64,000 nt of DNA from Flaccisagitta enflata. Lineage: Eukaryota; Chaetognatha; Sagittoidea; Aphragmophora. A program made the translations under genes and the position numbers. The stretch lies in the NCBI GenBank assembly GCA_965153355.1, contig OZ231126.1, positions 108,872,001-108,936,000 of the forward strand, in the 5' to 3' direction. Shown in pieces: positions 33,946 through 46,472 of this stretch (positions are counted from its first letter, which is position 1; the number at the start of each line of letters is the position of its first letter). The notes under the pieces are model-generated. The model did not search any database and was not told where the DNA came from. It saw only the letters and a program-made list of their open reading frames with translations.

Positions 33946-35068
33946 GATGTACTGACCAGGATTAGATCTGAGGGAAAATCGATCTTTCCTCCTTCTCATC
34001 CTCTTCATCTTCCAGACCTCATCCTCTTCTCACTTTTTTTTGCACTTCCTAAAAAATCGATCTCTCCTCATCCTCCTCATCCACCTTACCTTATCCTCTT
34101 CTTCTTCCCTACTTTTATTTTTCACCTGTCTGTTTGACCTTCCTAAGAATTTTACTATTTTCTCAAAAAAAATTATTGTATTGTATTGTATTGGGAAAAT
34201 AACAATAACCATAGTAAGTATTGATGGCTTAATGCTTACAAGTATTAACTCAAATACAATACAATACCCAATACGAAGATCATGGCCTTGCATAAGACAC
34301 GGTGCAAGATCGCGTGAAATTTGATAGGCACCAAGGTTGAAAAATTTAGGTATCATAAAACATTTCTTTTCATAAAAGTGCCATAGCATATCACTTTTTA
34401 ATTAAAAACAAAAAAGATATACGCAAAATCTATTTTAGTTATCAATCATTGTGTATTAACTATTTTCACAATATGATGAGATTTTGCAGTATTTTTCAAG
34501 TATACCCAATTAGAAAATATTTCAAAATATTGCTGCTATATCTGGTTAGCATGAAATTTACATTTTTAATCAAATTATTTATTGACTTGCCTAACTTAGA
34601 GTCCATAAGTGCAATAAAAAGCCATTTTCTCCTCACTTTTTCAGCATGTCATATTTCATAATTGTGATGTTGGCTTGCAGTTACATTTGGAGATTGTCTG
34701 CAAATTCAATCATCCACATTTTGTGCGCATATTCATTCATTCATTCATTCATCCATTCATTTATCTATTCGTTCATTCATTTATCAATTTAGTCATGAAT
34801 AATAACTGTCTCATCTCTGAATGCTGCGGCTCTTCTTAACTGTCGAGCGAATCTCCGAGTTCAGTTCCCACCTGATGTTTAATGCCGTAACATATAAAAA
34901 CAAAAAAATGATGAAGAAATTGTAATGTCAATTGGGAAATAACGAGCCGAGGGAAAATGGTAATGATCATAAAAAAACTTTTTGAAAAAAAAAAACTTAT
35001 AGAAGGTGAACAGGATTACATGAGTTAGACTGACAGAGGTGCCGATTCTTTTTAGATGCGTTCTCGCA
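33946..35068. other. No gene recognised
   Basis: T-rich DNA with a short inverted pair (TTGTATTGTATTGTATTGGG near 34177 and its complement near 34250) and an (ATTC)n tract near 34735-34775. No supportable frame. Confidence 0.4.
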
Positions 35069-35070
35069 TA

Positions 35071-35941
35071 CACTTATTTTTTTTTATAAGCACCTCGTTT
35101 ATAAGCACGCCCAGCCTCAGATATTGGGAAAATTTAAGCACATTGTTAAGCACGCTCCAGGCTGAGATTTACAATTCGAAAAAAATTCTTGGTAATTTTC
35201 CGAAAACATGCTAATTTCTGTATATTTTTGGTTGGAATTTCACAAAAACCAATGGAAATATTGATAGAATTTGAAATCATCTATAATATCAGTCTGTCAG
35301 TATATTCAGGATTTTGATACTGATAGAAATAATTGAATTTCTAATAACATTTAAGAATATTATTGCTTAGATACTATTGTTAATATGAATCTATTGCTGT
35401 AACAAGGGCCACCTCAAAAGAACAAGGCCGGATACACGGCAATCCAGTCGCGGACGGTTGGGCAGGAGCAGTAATCACGGCTTGCGGCACACAGAATTCA
35501 AAAAATGTGACGGACGGACGGACGGACCGACCTGGACCAGCCCAGACAGCGGGCGGACCTACCATTCGAAACACGGCAAGGTAGAGTCGCGTGTCCGTGA
35601 CTAAAAATATGGCATGATACTAAATAACACCAAAAATCTAAAAAAATTTAAATCAAACCATGATTTTAATCTCATCCCATGGTTTATATGAAAGTAGCAC
35701 AACGTCAATAGAAAGATACTGTATATTTTCTTATACAAAATACATTCATTACACTGTATTCTATACTATACTTTATTCTATACTATACAATACTCTATGC
35801 ATTACTGTTTTCTATACTTAATAGGATAATTTCTTACTGATGAATGATAAGCACGCATTTAAGCACGCTGGCCTCGTGGATTTTTGCTAAGCACGCTCAG
35901 CCTCAGCCAAAAAAGGAGCGTGCTTATAAAAAAAAAAAGTG
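35071..35941. mobile_element. TA-flanked TIR element (pogo/Tigger-like), 871 bp
   Basis: Ends CACTTATTTTTTTTTATAAG and its reverse counterpart CTTATAAAAAAAAAAAGTG are flanked by TA (35069-35070, 35942-35943). Subterminal AAGCACGC motifs recur on both sides. No transposase remains. A family G copy is nested at 35421-35607. Confidence 0.7.
35421..35607 (-). repeat. Family G repeat, nested inverted copy
   Basis: AACAAGGCCGGATACACGGC to GTAGAGTCGCGTGTCCGTGAC with TAAAAA, around a GACGGACGGACGG tract. Confidence 0.8.
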
Positions 35942-36346
35942 TAGCCTATGTATTCAACACAAGCTGTCGCACTTGTTGGAGTACATGGACCTTGCCTAGA
36001 ATCCCAACCTCAGGTTAGTCCATGGTGATTAACCTCTCCGTTCCTAGGAGGCGAGAAGCTAGACCCCTGCAAGCAGTCAGCGGCCAGTGATTATGCATCA
36101 TTGCACTTTACAGAGGATACGTTTTTAATCTGATGGTTCCCTCTAACAAAATGCAATCGTGTATGGAAGATAAATAATTTTACAACAGAATTATTCGTAC
36201 TTGCTTTTTTTCATTGTTGTTACTAAGTCGTCGGGCTGTTCTTGGGGCATATGAATAAAGAAATGCTCGCGCTGTGAATTGAAACAGTTTATTCGTAAGC
36301 AAGAAGTTTGCAACAGTACATACAATATTTTAAACCGACTAAACTA

Positions 36347-39300
36347 CAGTAGATCTCGTCTAGACTTGGGATAACGGGGGCAAGTATTGTAGGAAAACAA
36401 ATGAACACCCATGAAACAAGATTGACGAGCATAGCCCTGTCCACTACCTCATTCCTATCATTTGGTGTGCTGGGCACATAGCTCAAAACAAGTGGTCATA
36501 TGTTACCTAACCAAAAGCTTCTCTTATATCAACAAACGGGCCTGTTATGAGACAGTCATGAATAAACGTCCACCATCATTCCTATTATTTGTTATTATGG
36601 GCCTTGCTACTCAAAACAACAATGAACTATTATGTTTCAAAAACAACTACTTATCAGCAGCGGGCTATCTTATCTGTGACATTTCTCTTTTGTATCATCG
36701 CCAGGCTTTTTATACAGACAGGCATGAATGGCGTAGGTACCCATTTTCCTTTTCATGGGATGAGTCCACTGTTTCAAAGATACACATTGGTACAGGTACA
36801 GAGTAACATCTCCAGCGATCATCTTATTATTCTGTCCATTTTCTTGAGTTCTATTTCTTCTTTTTCGCAGATAGATAAGGGATGGGAAAGTGTGTAAGTT
36901 AGGTTACATGCTCATATTGAGAAACAAAGACTTGCAGAGACTGAGATATATGTACTTGACCCAATGACAGCTCAACTCACCCATGAAACAAGATTGAAGA
37001 GCATAGCCTTGTCCACTACCTCATTTTCTATCATTTGGTGTGCTGGGCACTTGCCAGCTCAAAACAACAATGGTCATATGTTTTAACCAAAAGCTTCTCT
37101 TATGTATCAACAACCAGCCTGTTATCAAGACAGGCATGAACAGCGTACGCACCCATTTCCTTTGTCAATGATGGGCTTTTTATCTTGACAGGCATGAACA
37201 GCGTAGGCACCCCCATTTCCTTTTTAGCCAGGGATGAGATCAAGACTATTACTCTCAAATATAAAACTTGACTTTTCACGGTAAAGATTCCTTGTAGTCA
37301 TCAGTTATCATTAATGGTTAAAACTATAAGAAGGATGAATGATTATACCTACATAGATAGATATTGGGATGGAAAGAAAATTAATGTATGATAGGTTACA
37401 TACTCATATTGAGAAACAAAGACTTGCAGAAGACTGAGATATGTGACCAATGACAATCAACCACCCATGAAACATGATTGACGAGCATAGCCCTGTCCTC
37501 TACCTCATTCCTATTATTTGGTTATGCTGGAGCGCCGCCTGCCTCAAGCCAGCGATTGTCATATGTTTTGCCAGCTCTTCTTGTCAGCATCAGCGGCGAA
37601 TATTATTTGTTGACGAGCATTTTCTCTTTTATCAACGACAGATTTGCTGACAGCGCCAGACAGCGTAGGTGCTGTTTCCTTTTCATGGGATGAGTCAACG
37701 CTGTTTCAGGTATTTCACATTGGTACAGGTACAGAATCTGTCTCAACAATCATCTTCTGATTAATCCATTTTCTTGAGTTCTATTTCTTCTCTTTCGCAG
37801 AAGATAGATAAGGGATGGGAAATTGTGTGTGATAGGTTACATGCTCATATTGAGAAACAAAGACTTGCAGAGACTAAGATATATATACTTGACCCAATGA
37901 CAGCTCAGCACTTACATGAAACAATATTGGCAGGCACAGCCCTGTCATACCTCATTCCCTATCATTTTAGGTGTGCTGGGCGCTTGCGAACTCAAAACAG
38001 ATGGTCATATGTTTTAACCAAACTATCATATATATCAACAATGGGCTGTTATCTGAGACAGGCATGAATAACTATAAACCATATTTCATCTATCAATGGC
38101 AGTTTTTATGCGTGATAATTTGTAAGTTATGTTCTGACAAACCTTACTCCTTTTCATGGGATGAGATCCATTCTATACTCTCAAATGGCAGCTTGACTTT
38201 TAAGTGAAAGATTCCTTTACCGTCATCGAGGATATCATTAATAGTTAAAACAATAGAGAGAGATGAATACGTTGCTTTTTCATGAATGAATAGGGGATGG
38301 GAAAGTGTGTGTGATGGATTCACATGTGTATTGAGAAACAAAGACTTGCAGAGACAGAGAATTTATGCCCAATGACAGCTCAACTCACCACATGAAACAT
38401 GGTCCAGCAAGCATAGCCATATCACTACCTCATTCCCTATTATTTGGTGTGCTGGGCACTTGCTCTCAAAACACTTGATGGTCATATTTTTTAACCAAAA
38501 ACTTCTCTTATGTATCAACAACGGGCTCCGTTATCCCAGGACAGGCATAGCAGCGTGACACCATTTCCTTCATGGGATGAGATCAGAACTATTACTGTCT
38601 CAAATAACGCTTGACTTTTGCGGTAAAATTCCCATATTTACTGTCATCAGTTATCATTGTGTTATTCTCTAAGAGGATGAATCGTTGCTTTTACCTTGAT
38701 AGATACGGGATAGGAAAGTGTGTGTGATGAGTTACGTGCTCATATTGACAAGACTTGCAGAGACCAGGATGTGTATACTTGACCAGACAGCTCAACTCAT
38801 GAGCTGATTGACGAGCATGGCCCTGTCCACTACCATTCCTATTATTTGGTGTGCTGGGCGCATGAAGCTCAAAACAACGATGGTCATATGTTTTAATAAA
38901 AGCTTTTCTTATGTATCAACGACAGGCCTATCATCGAAAAAAGCAATAGTCTCGTCTATTATAGACGGGCTTTATACCGTGACAGGCATGAACATCGTAG
39001 GTGTGGGTTAAAAGTGGAATCTTTCACCGCAAAGTCAAAAGCGTTATTTGAGGGTAATAGTCTTGATCTCATCCTTGAAAAGGAAATGGGTACTCTGCTG
39101 TTCATGTATATCAGATTAAGCCGTCATTGATAGAAATGGAACTCGCTGTTCATGCCTGTCTGATAACAGGCCCGTTGTTGATACATAAGAGAAGCTTTTG
39201 GTTAAAACATATGACCATCATTGTTTTTAGCTGGCAAGTGCCCAGCACACCAAATGATAGGGAATGAGGTAGTGGACAGGGCTATGCTCGTCAATCTTGT

Positions 39301-40688
39301 TTCATGGGTGAGTTGAGCTGTCATTGGGTCAAGTATATATATCTCAGTCTCTGCAAGTCTTTGTTTCTCAATATGAGCATGTAACCTATCATACACACTT
39401 TCCCATCCCGTATCTATCTGAGAAAAAGCAACAATTCATCCTCTTATAGTTTTAACCACAATGATAACTGATTACGGTTAAAGTGGAATCTTTCACCGCA
39501 AAAGTCAAGCGTTATTTGAGAGTAATAGTCTTGATCTCATCCCATGAAAAGGAAATGGGTGCCTGCGCCGTTCATGCCTGTCTGGATAACAGGCCCGTTG
39601 ACAGCTCAACTCACCCATGAAACAAGATTGACGAGCATAGCCCTGTCTACTACCTCATTCCCTATCATTTGGTGTGCTGGGCACTTGCCAGCTCAAAACA
39701 ACGATGGTCATATGTTTTAACCGAAAGCTTCTCTTATGAAAGTTGGACAACATTACTACTTAACCCTACTTTAATAAAGGATGAGAGCCTTTGGAGCTCT
39801 CACTGGTGTTTAATCCGGACCCATCACAACTATCCTTTAAATTTCTAAAGAAATATTCCCTCTTCAGAAATCATCACAAGACTGGTCAAAAGTTATGCAT
39901 CATTTAAAAAAAGTCACCAATTTCTGTCTATACATGAGATATGCAGACCACAAGAAAACACTTGATAAATATGGCGCGTCGAAGGAGACCATATCCATCT
40001 GGGCACCTTCTCATACTCCTCATATACCAAAAGTAGCAAGAAACTGAAACTCTCTTCTTCCTGAAACAACCCTTTCAAAAAATCTTATGTCATAAAATCT
40101 GAAATCAAAATTTTTGTAATATTTCATCCCAATTGTTACAAACAAATTATAAAATGATGATGTAGCTATCCAAGGATAATCTAGATATCAAAGGCAATGT
40201 TGTTAAAAACCATACCATTGAAGGCAAGAATCGAGAATCAACCATATGGGATCGCGACATTCTATACCATGGTACTGAAATATATGAAAGTTGGACAACA
40301 TTACTATCCAACCTACTTTAATAAATGTGCTTCAACTTTCCCACAGTATGTTCTGTAAGAATGTCGCATGTTTAGCGGTTGCTATTCGTTGTCACACATG
40401 GATACGCTCCTTAGCAACGGCCAAACGAGCGATATTCTTATAAAACATATTGTGAGAAAGTTGTAGCAAATTTAATTTTAAGCAATGTTCCCTAAAGAAA
40501 TCACTCAAGATATTGATATTTTAGCGAGAATACATGGAAATGTGTATCCATAGCAACCGAGTATCATGGGGAATTAACAATTCTTTCATTAGCTTATAAG
40601 ACTGTATTCCAAATATCAGCCTCCTAGCTTCATTCGTTCTCCCATAATGCTTGCCCCCGTTATCTCAAGTCTAGACGAGATCTACTGT
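36347..40688. mobile_element. TA-flanked 4.3-kb element filled with degenerate tandem units
   Basis: Inverted ends CAGTAGATCTCGTCTAGACT with TA on each side (36345-36346, 40689-40690), followed by GATAACGGGGGCAAG. The interior repeats a unit of roughly 400-480 bp containing GACAGCTCAACTCACCCATG, TTTGGTGTGCTGGGCAC and AGAAACAAAGACTTGCAGAG at about 36966, 37450, 37900, 38376, 38787 and 39600. One block (about 39000-39600) is in reverse orientation. A direct repeat, TATGAAAGTTGGACAACATT, is present near 39737 and 40284. No transposase frame is seen. Confidence 0.82.
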
Positions 40689-40969
40689 ACCCACTAATAC
40701 TCAGGTACTCTGGTACTCTGGTATTCAGTTACTGCTGAGCTTATTTGGTGCATTAATGAACCACTATAGTTGGCTATGTTTGTCGGTTGGTTGTGTGGTT
40801 GGTTGTTTGGTTGGCTGGTAATGCAAATGTTTGACAATCTACATGGTTTTTTCTTGCTTGAAAATAGGTCAAATCGTGATTCCACAAAAATCACTGTCAC
40901 AGCAAGTAAAGAAGACACCATTTCCTGCTCCTGTTCCGGGTAAATCATCAGCATTTTTTTTCTACATGC

Positions 40970-41158
40970 GGCTTTGTCGGTCCATCGGTATGTCAGTCCG
41001 TCATTCTGTCGGTCCGTCCGTCCGTCACAATTTGCTTTTTTTGGGAGGGTTTTTGCGGTCTTTGGCCTCACTGCTCCTGCCCAAATGATCAAGTGACCTC
41101 AATTACAGCCCCTGCCCACCCGCACGCGACTTGGGTAGCCGTGTATCTGGCCTTGTTC
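40970..41158 (+). repeat. Family G repeat, 5' shortened copy
   Basis: GCGGCTTTGTCGGTCCATCGG, a GTCCGTCC tract, CAATTACAGCCCCTGCCCACC and GTGTATCTGGCCTTGTT. Confidence 0.75.
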
Positions 41159-41159
41159 C

Positions 41160-41257
41160 CTTCCTCTCCACCTTCTCCTTCTTCTTCTTCTTCTCCTTCT
41201 TCTTCTTCTTCTTCTTCTTCTTCTTCTTCTTCTTCTTCTTCTTCTTCTTCTTCTTCT

Positions 41258-41304
<47 letters not shown>

Positions 41305-41496
41305 TTCTTCTTCTTTTCTTCTTCTTCCGTTTCTTCTTCTTCATTTCCTTCTTTTCTTCATCTTCTTCTTCTTCTTCTTCCGTGGATGACTTGTTCTTTT
41401 TCATCTTCTTCTTCTTCTTCTTCTTCTTCTTCTTCTTCTTCTTCTTCTTCTTCTTCTTCTTCTTCTTCTTTTTCTTCTTCTTCCTCTTCTTTCTCT

Positions 41497-41528
<32 letters not shown>

Positions 41529-41608
41529 TTCTTCTTCTTCTTCTTCTTCTTCTTCTTTTTCTTCTTCTTCTTCTTCTTCTTCTTCTTCTTCTTCTTCTTC
41601 TTCTCTCA
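41160..41608. repeat. (CTT)n microsatellite
   Basis: About 440 bp of TTC repeats, broken once by CCGTGGATGACTTGTTC near 41380. The long frames across it (poly-Phe, poly-Ser, poly-Glu, poly-Arg) are not genes. Confidence 0.97.
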
Positions 41609-41759
41609 CTCAGATCTTGTCCATACTTCAGCTCGTCCTTTGGTCCATCGATTGGCCATTCTCAAATGAGAAAACGCGCAATTAATATGCCAATGAGTAT
41701 GCTCCTGCCTAACCATTTATGAAATAATTTTTTCTCGGTTTTTTTGTTCTTTTAACAGG

Positions 41760-41836
41760 AGCAAAATCTGGAAAAAAGAAGTTCAAAGGTGGCAGAGGTT
41801 GCCGCAATAGAAGAGGTCGACCTGGAAAGAAAAAGG
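41760..41836 (+). other. Possible small exon upstream of the F-box gene
   Basis: A 77-bp stretch is bounded by TTTTAACAG and a GTAATG donor-like site. One frame reads a basic, AT-hook-like peptide (GCRNRRGRPGKKK). A second acceptor-like TTCTTCTAG at about 42278 precedes the F-box start. The frame does not join to the F-box frame, so it could be 5' untranslated or from another transcript. Confidence 0.3.
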
Positions 41837-41995
41837 TAATGCTTCTATGAATCGGTTTTAGGCGTTTTAGCAGATGGATTAATGAGCTGATCTTTGCAAA
41901 TAGTTGTTTACATCTTGTTAGGATGTAAAACGCTAAAAGATAAACAGTATCTCAGAAAAGTTTTGATAAAAATGGCTCAGTTTTATGCCAACAGT

Positions 41996-42165
41996 TTTTA
42001 GTCGTGGACACGCGACTCTACACCTTGTTGTGTCGGTCAGTCCGTTGGTCAGTCCGTCCGTCCGTCGGTCCATCCGTAACATTTTTGAATCATGAGCGGT
42101 TTTTTGCATCACTGCTCCTGCCCAACCGTCCGCAACTGGATTTACGTGTATTTGACCTTGCTTGT
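41996..42165 (+). repeat. Family G repeat, compact copy
   Basis: TAGTCGTGGACACGCGACTC, TACACCTTGTTGTGTCGG, a GTCCGTCC tract, TGCTCCTGCCCAACCGTCCG and a TGACCTTGCTTG end; about 165 bp, the clearest full-length short copy. Confidence 0.85.
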
Positions 42166-42365
42166 ATAATCAGTAGCTCCATGAGGGGTTGGGTATTTTA
42201 GGCTGGATTTAGATCGGATGAAGATGTAGATTTTTCAAAATATCTCAATAAGTATGCCTTCTTTTTCTTTCTTCTAGACTTGGATGATCAAGGGAAGCTT
42301 CGAAATTCCCACGTCTCATCTCTCGGGGCCATTTACGCAAATGCAGGAGGCTCAGCGTGTCCACC

Positions 42366-43651
42366 ATGTCCCGTCATGAAAGTCCCATCGATCGACTTTC
42401 AAATGTTGCCTTGGATCTGGTGTTTTCAAACTTAACATTTGCAGACATTAGGTCTGTAAGCCTAGTGTGCAAACGATTCTACTCAGCACTCAAAGGATGT
42501 ACAGACTTCTGGAATCATCAAAAAAAAATGCTTAGGAACTGTCCCTCTGATATGGTTTTCAATTTCACAAAAGAAGAAAAAGAAGATGCAAGCAAAGTAA
42601 GAAAACAAGTCATGGCAGCTTTGAAAGAAATTGGGTCGCTTGATAAGCCTTACTCGAAAAACTACTGTCGAAAGTTTAGCGAAAGTGTGGATCAGTTAGC
42701 GTTTGATCCAGAATATAACAAACTGTTAGTGGTTCTGTCGAAAATGAAAGTCAAAGTATTCCCTCTGACTTCCTTCCATTGTGCCCCTCCCATTGCAGAA
42801 TGGAACATTCCCCAAACACCAGATGGGGTACGGATGAAAAACAATTTTTTTGTTTTTCTTTCAAATGCTGTTCCCCGCTTATCAAACATACCCTTTCCAT
42901 ATGGCATGTCAGTGAAGGCCGGTCACAGTGCACCAACTGTGTTGATGTGGGACCAAAACTAAATCATTCATCATATCCAAGGATCTGTCTGTCAAATGAA
43001 TTCCTCGTCGTCCTTAGTAATTGGTTGTTCGGACTCCCACCCATCCTCCTAATCTATAAAAACATTGGCGGCCATTTTCTAGAGGAGACAGAAAGAAAAA
43101 TTCAAATTTCAGGCTGCCAGCAAATCGCATTAGAAAGAGCTAGACTAGCTATGCTCATTGACGACGGTTTTCAACTTATTTTACAAGTTGTGGATTTGGT
43201 CTCGCCACCTCCCGCCCAATCATCTTCTCCTTTGAAAGAACTTGCCATTCAAAAAATAGCAAGAAAAGTTTCTATCGAGCGACCATTGATACTCAGAGTA
43301 CAGGATGCATTTCCCAACAATCCAAGCATACACACACCAGATTCTTGCATAAGACTACAAGCGGATTGTTTCATAGCCTCCAACAGTGGAGCTGGAAATC
43401 GGTTTGAGGCCGGAGGGCATTTTTTTACGGAAACTTTGAACCCTGCTGTTATTGATGGACTGAATAAATCCGCAGGACTTTCTAAAATGCCAATTTTCAA
43501 GCCTTGTGACAAAAAACAGCTATGTGAGGATCATATCGTTATGTCGCTTAAGGATCGGACATACCATTTCCCATTATTTGTGGGTTTTGGGGTAATTCGC
43601 TCAACTTTAACTCAAGTATCCTACCAGCGATTACCAGCTAGTGCTTTCTGA
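42366..43651 (+). CDS. F-box protein with one frameshift
   Basis: Starts at an ATG in a strong CCACCATG context. The N-terminal F-box reads SNVALDLVFSNLTFADIRSV then SLVCKRFYSAL (about residues 10-43), the motif that binds Skp1 in SCF ubiquitin ligases. A middle part follows with alternating short beta-like segments (LLVVLSKMKVKVFPL; NNFFVFLS). The frame stops at 42960 and the coding sense continues at once in another frame (ICLSNEFLVVLSNWLF onward) to 43651. A single indel near 42955 would give about 430 residues; the repeated LVVLS-type strands suggest a propeller-like substrate-binding region. This may be a pseudogene, an assembly error or an overlooked splice. Two acceptor/donor-like sites upstream suggest 5' non-coding exons. 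Confidence 0.65.
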
Positions 43652-44780
43652 AAAATGGCTACGTTTAGCCCTTTTTTTTACCTTAACAAAATGATATGCG
43701 CGTTTATTGATTACGTTCTTTTCATTTACATTAGTCCCTATGTCCCATGTCCCTATGTCCCATTATATTTGTGTTAAATGTTATCACTTCTTTTTTGTTC
43801 CATTACGTTCTTTACGTTATCATTTCTTCTTTGCGTTACCTAATTCAGTTGACCTTACGTTCATTTTGATTAACTATTTGTATACTTGGTGCTGTCTTAA
43901 TAGAAACAAATGAAAAGGTTCAGATGCACACACTACTGTCTCACACAATGTTTAAGACAAGAAGATTTAATTATGCGTTTTTTTGCATTTTTGCATAGGT
44001 CATGGGCAAGGAAACCAAGAACTATCAAGTAGAAAATCTTTGTTGAGACTCTTTTTTAAAAAAAATGAATAATTCAAGATTTTTAGCTTCCTTTTATTTG
44101 AAATTTTTTTTTAGTTAAGTTTTAATTATTTCTTAACAGCAAAATCTTGATCCTGATAAAATTCTGATTCATTTGATAAGTTGCACTATATGGTTTTTTG
44201 AGAAAAATTCTTTTCAATTTTAAAGCCACCGTTACAAATTTACAACGGTGGCCAAAAATATGGTTCTTGGTTTCTATGTTCAGTACCTATGTAAAAATGC
44301 AAAAAACTGCATATTCATGTCATTCTTTTCTCAAACCTTATGTTAGACAGCAGTGCACGAACTTGAATGGCTGGAATACAGTACGCCCAAACGACATGAC
44401 TAGCACTATAAGACAGAGATGGCAACAGTTTGAAGTGAGCATCACCATACAATTTCCCATTTTTTATGGGTTTTAGGGTAATTCGCGCAACCCTATCAGA
44501 AGTTTCCTACCAGCGATTACAAGCTTGTGCTTTCTGAAATTTGGCTGTGTTTAGCCCTTTTTTGAACCTTAACAAAAAGATGCGCGCGTTTTTTCTTTTT
44601 ATTTACATTAGTCCCTACGCGTTGGAGCAGGTTGTCTTATATGTTATCTCTTATTTTTTGTTCCATCACATTCCTTACGTTATTACTTCTTTTTTGCGTT
44701 ACCTAATTTAGTTGACCTTACGTTCATTTTGATTAACTATTTGTATACTTGGTACCGTCTTTATAAAAACGCAGAAATGG
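43566..44780. repeat. Tandem duplication of the F-box gene 3' end
   Basis: 43566-43910 (TTTGGGGTAATTCGC, CCTACCAGCGATTAC, CATTTACATTAGTCCCTA) returns at 44456-44760 with substitutions (GGTAATTCGCGCAACC, CCTACCAGCGATTAC). Downstream, GTTTGAAGTGAGCATCACCA occurs at both 44428 and 44787. A foldback lies between the two copies. Confidence 0.8.
43924..44353. mobile_element. Foldback MITE between the duplicated 3' ends
   Basis: The outer arms contain CACACTACTGTCTCACAC and, inverted, GTTAGACAGCAGTGCACG. Inner arms pair at TGCATTTTTGCATAGGT / ACCTATGTAAAAATGCA and at GCCACCGTTACAAATT / ACAACGGTGGC. The centre resembles that of the foldback at 54840-55448, so they may be related families. Confidence 0.65.
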
Positions 44781-45160
44781 TAATAGTTTGAAGTGAGCAT
44801 CACCATAATTCGTTGATTGAAGGGATTCTGTACTTTTAGTTCTGTCTTTGAAAACATGAAAAACATATCTGACTAAAGGAAACTAAGAATGATTTAAGAG
44901 AAAACGAAAATAAAACTCATTTTCTACAAAATGGCGCCAAAGAGACCCTTTTAAGTCAATCCGTTTAGTCCATGAATTCAAGTTAGCAAAAAGCGTCATA
45001 CCTGGCAGATTTCAATTTGATACTATTATTTCAAATTAACATAACTTCTAGAGTTTTCAAGTTAAAATTTCGCTCAACGACTCAAAACAAAGATTATTCG
45101 AAGCTCTTAAGAATGGTCTTAGATGTTATGTACTTTCTCAAATGCAGCACCAAGTTATGG
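44781..45160. other. No feature recognised
   Basis: AT-rich unique-looking sequence without a supportable frame. Confidence 0.35.
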
Positions 45161-45335
45161 TACAGTAGATCTCGTCTAGACTTGAGATAACGGGGGCAAG
45201 CATTATGGAAGAACAAATGTAGCTAGGAGGCTGATATTTGGAATATAAACTAATAAAAGAATGATTTATTCTCCATGATATTTGGTTGCCATAGAAACAC
45301 ATTTCTATGTATTCCCGCCAAAATATCAATATGGC
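45161..45335. mobile_element. One end of the 36347-type element, truncated
   Basis: TACAGTAGATCTCGTCTAGA and about 170 bp of subterminal sequence match, inverted, the right end of the 4.3-kb element (about 40510-40690), including GCTAGGAGGCTGATATTTGG. No opposite end is present. Confidence 0.8.
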
Positions 45336-45489
45336 ACCTTTGGAGGTGCTGCTTGTTGTAAAGAGCTAGTTAATCAAAACTGAAGTCATTGCCCTCAGGT
45401 CATCCCATTGATTGACTTGTCAGATTTTTTTAGTCACATGCAGGCGTCTCTCCAAACCACCATGTTTGTCAGTCGGTCACTGTGCTTTT

Positions 45490-45652
45490 TTTGGCGCTTT
45501 TAGTCGCGTGCTTAGCGACTCTATAAGCCACTTTTTGGTCGGTCCGTCGGTCGGTTGGTCCATAACAAAACTGTTTTAAAGGCTTTTTGCATAAAATAAA
45601 GACATTTTAAATGTTTTTGAATGTTTCTAGGGAATTAATAAGCCTCTATAAG
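45490..45652 (+). repeat. Family G repeat, left part, split by a hAT insertion
   Basis: TTTTAGTCGCGTGCTTAGCG then ACTCTATAAGCCACTTTTTGG and a GGTCGGTCCGTCGG tract. A unit of about 130 bp ending in CCTCTATAAG repeats again at 47562 and 47697, so this G copy holds at least three tandem units, interrupted by the hAT element. Confidence 0.75.
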
Positions 45653-45756
45653 CAGCCCTGATCTTAGTGATTTCTTTGAGCGGGCCAGTCGGGCCCGCTC
45701 CCATCAAATTGAGCGTGCCCGACAGAGAAACAGCGGGCCCGACATAACTACTGTCC

Positions 45757-45820
<64 letters not shown>
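45757..45820. repeat. (GA)n microsatellite
   Basis: GAGAGA tract grading into GAAAGGAAGGAAG sequence to about 45980. Confidence 0.95.
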
Positions 45821-45821
<1 letters not shown>

Positions 45822-46104
45822 AGAAGGAAAGTAAAGAAGAAAGAGGAAAGAGGAAAAAATGAAGAAAAGGAGGAATGAATGAAAGAAAAACAGAAAAGAA
45901 AGGAAGGAAGAGATAAAAGAAAGGAAGCGAGAAAGGAAGAGAGAAAAGAAAGGAAGGAAGAGAGAAAAGAAAGGGGAAGGACAAGGCCAAGTAGGCCAAT
46001 AAGGTACGACATGTGGATCGTCTGACAAATGCGTAACCCGACCAACCAACCAACCGACCCATGGACACAGCCAGTTATAGGAGTGCTTTGTCGCACCTAG
46101 AAAG

Positions 46105-46150
46105 AATGGAAGAAAAAAAGAAAGGAAGAAAGAAAGAAGAAAAAAAGAAA

Positions 46151-46206
<56 letters not shown>

Positions 46207-46250
46207 GAAGAAAGAGGGATGGGGAAAGGAAGGGAAGGAAAGAAAAAAAA
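46105..46250. repeat. (GAAA)n microsatellite
   Basis: AAAGAAAGAAAG repeated about 25 times within purine-only sequence. Confidence 0.95.
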
Positions 46251-46472
46251 AGAAAAATGTAAATGTATTCTGCGATACCCGGCCTGAGGGGCTTGGCTTA
46301 GGGTTTTGATTTGAAGACTGAGAGGCCTGATAGGTCGGAGAGGGGAGGGGGGGGAACATATTAATATACAAGCGGAGTGACAAATAAGAATGGAAGTCTC
46401 CCTGCTTTCAACAGAAGTTCGTTCGTCTTCGCAGAGTTGCTGCATAAAAAAATTGAAGATTCTTGTAAAACA

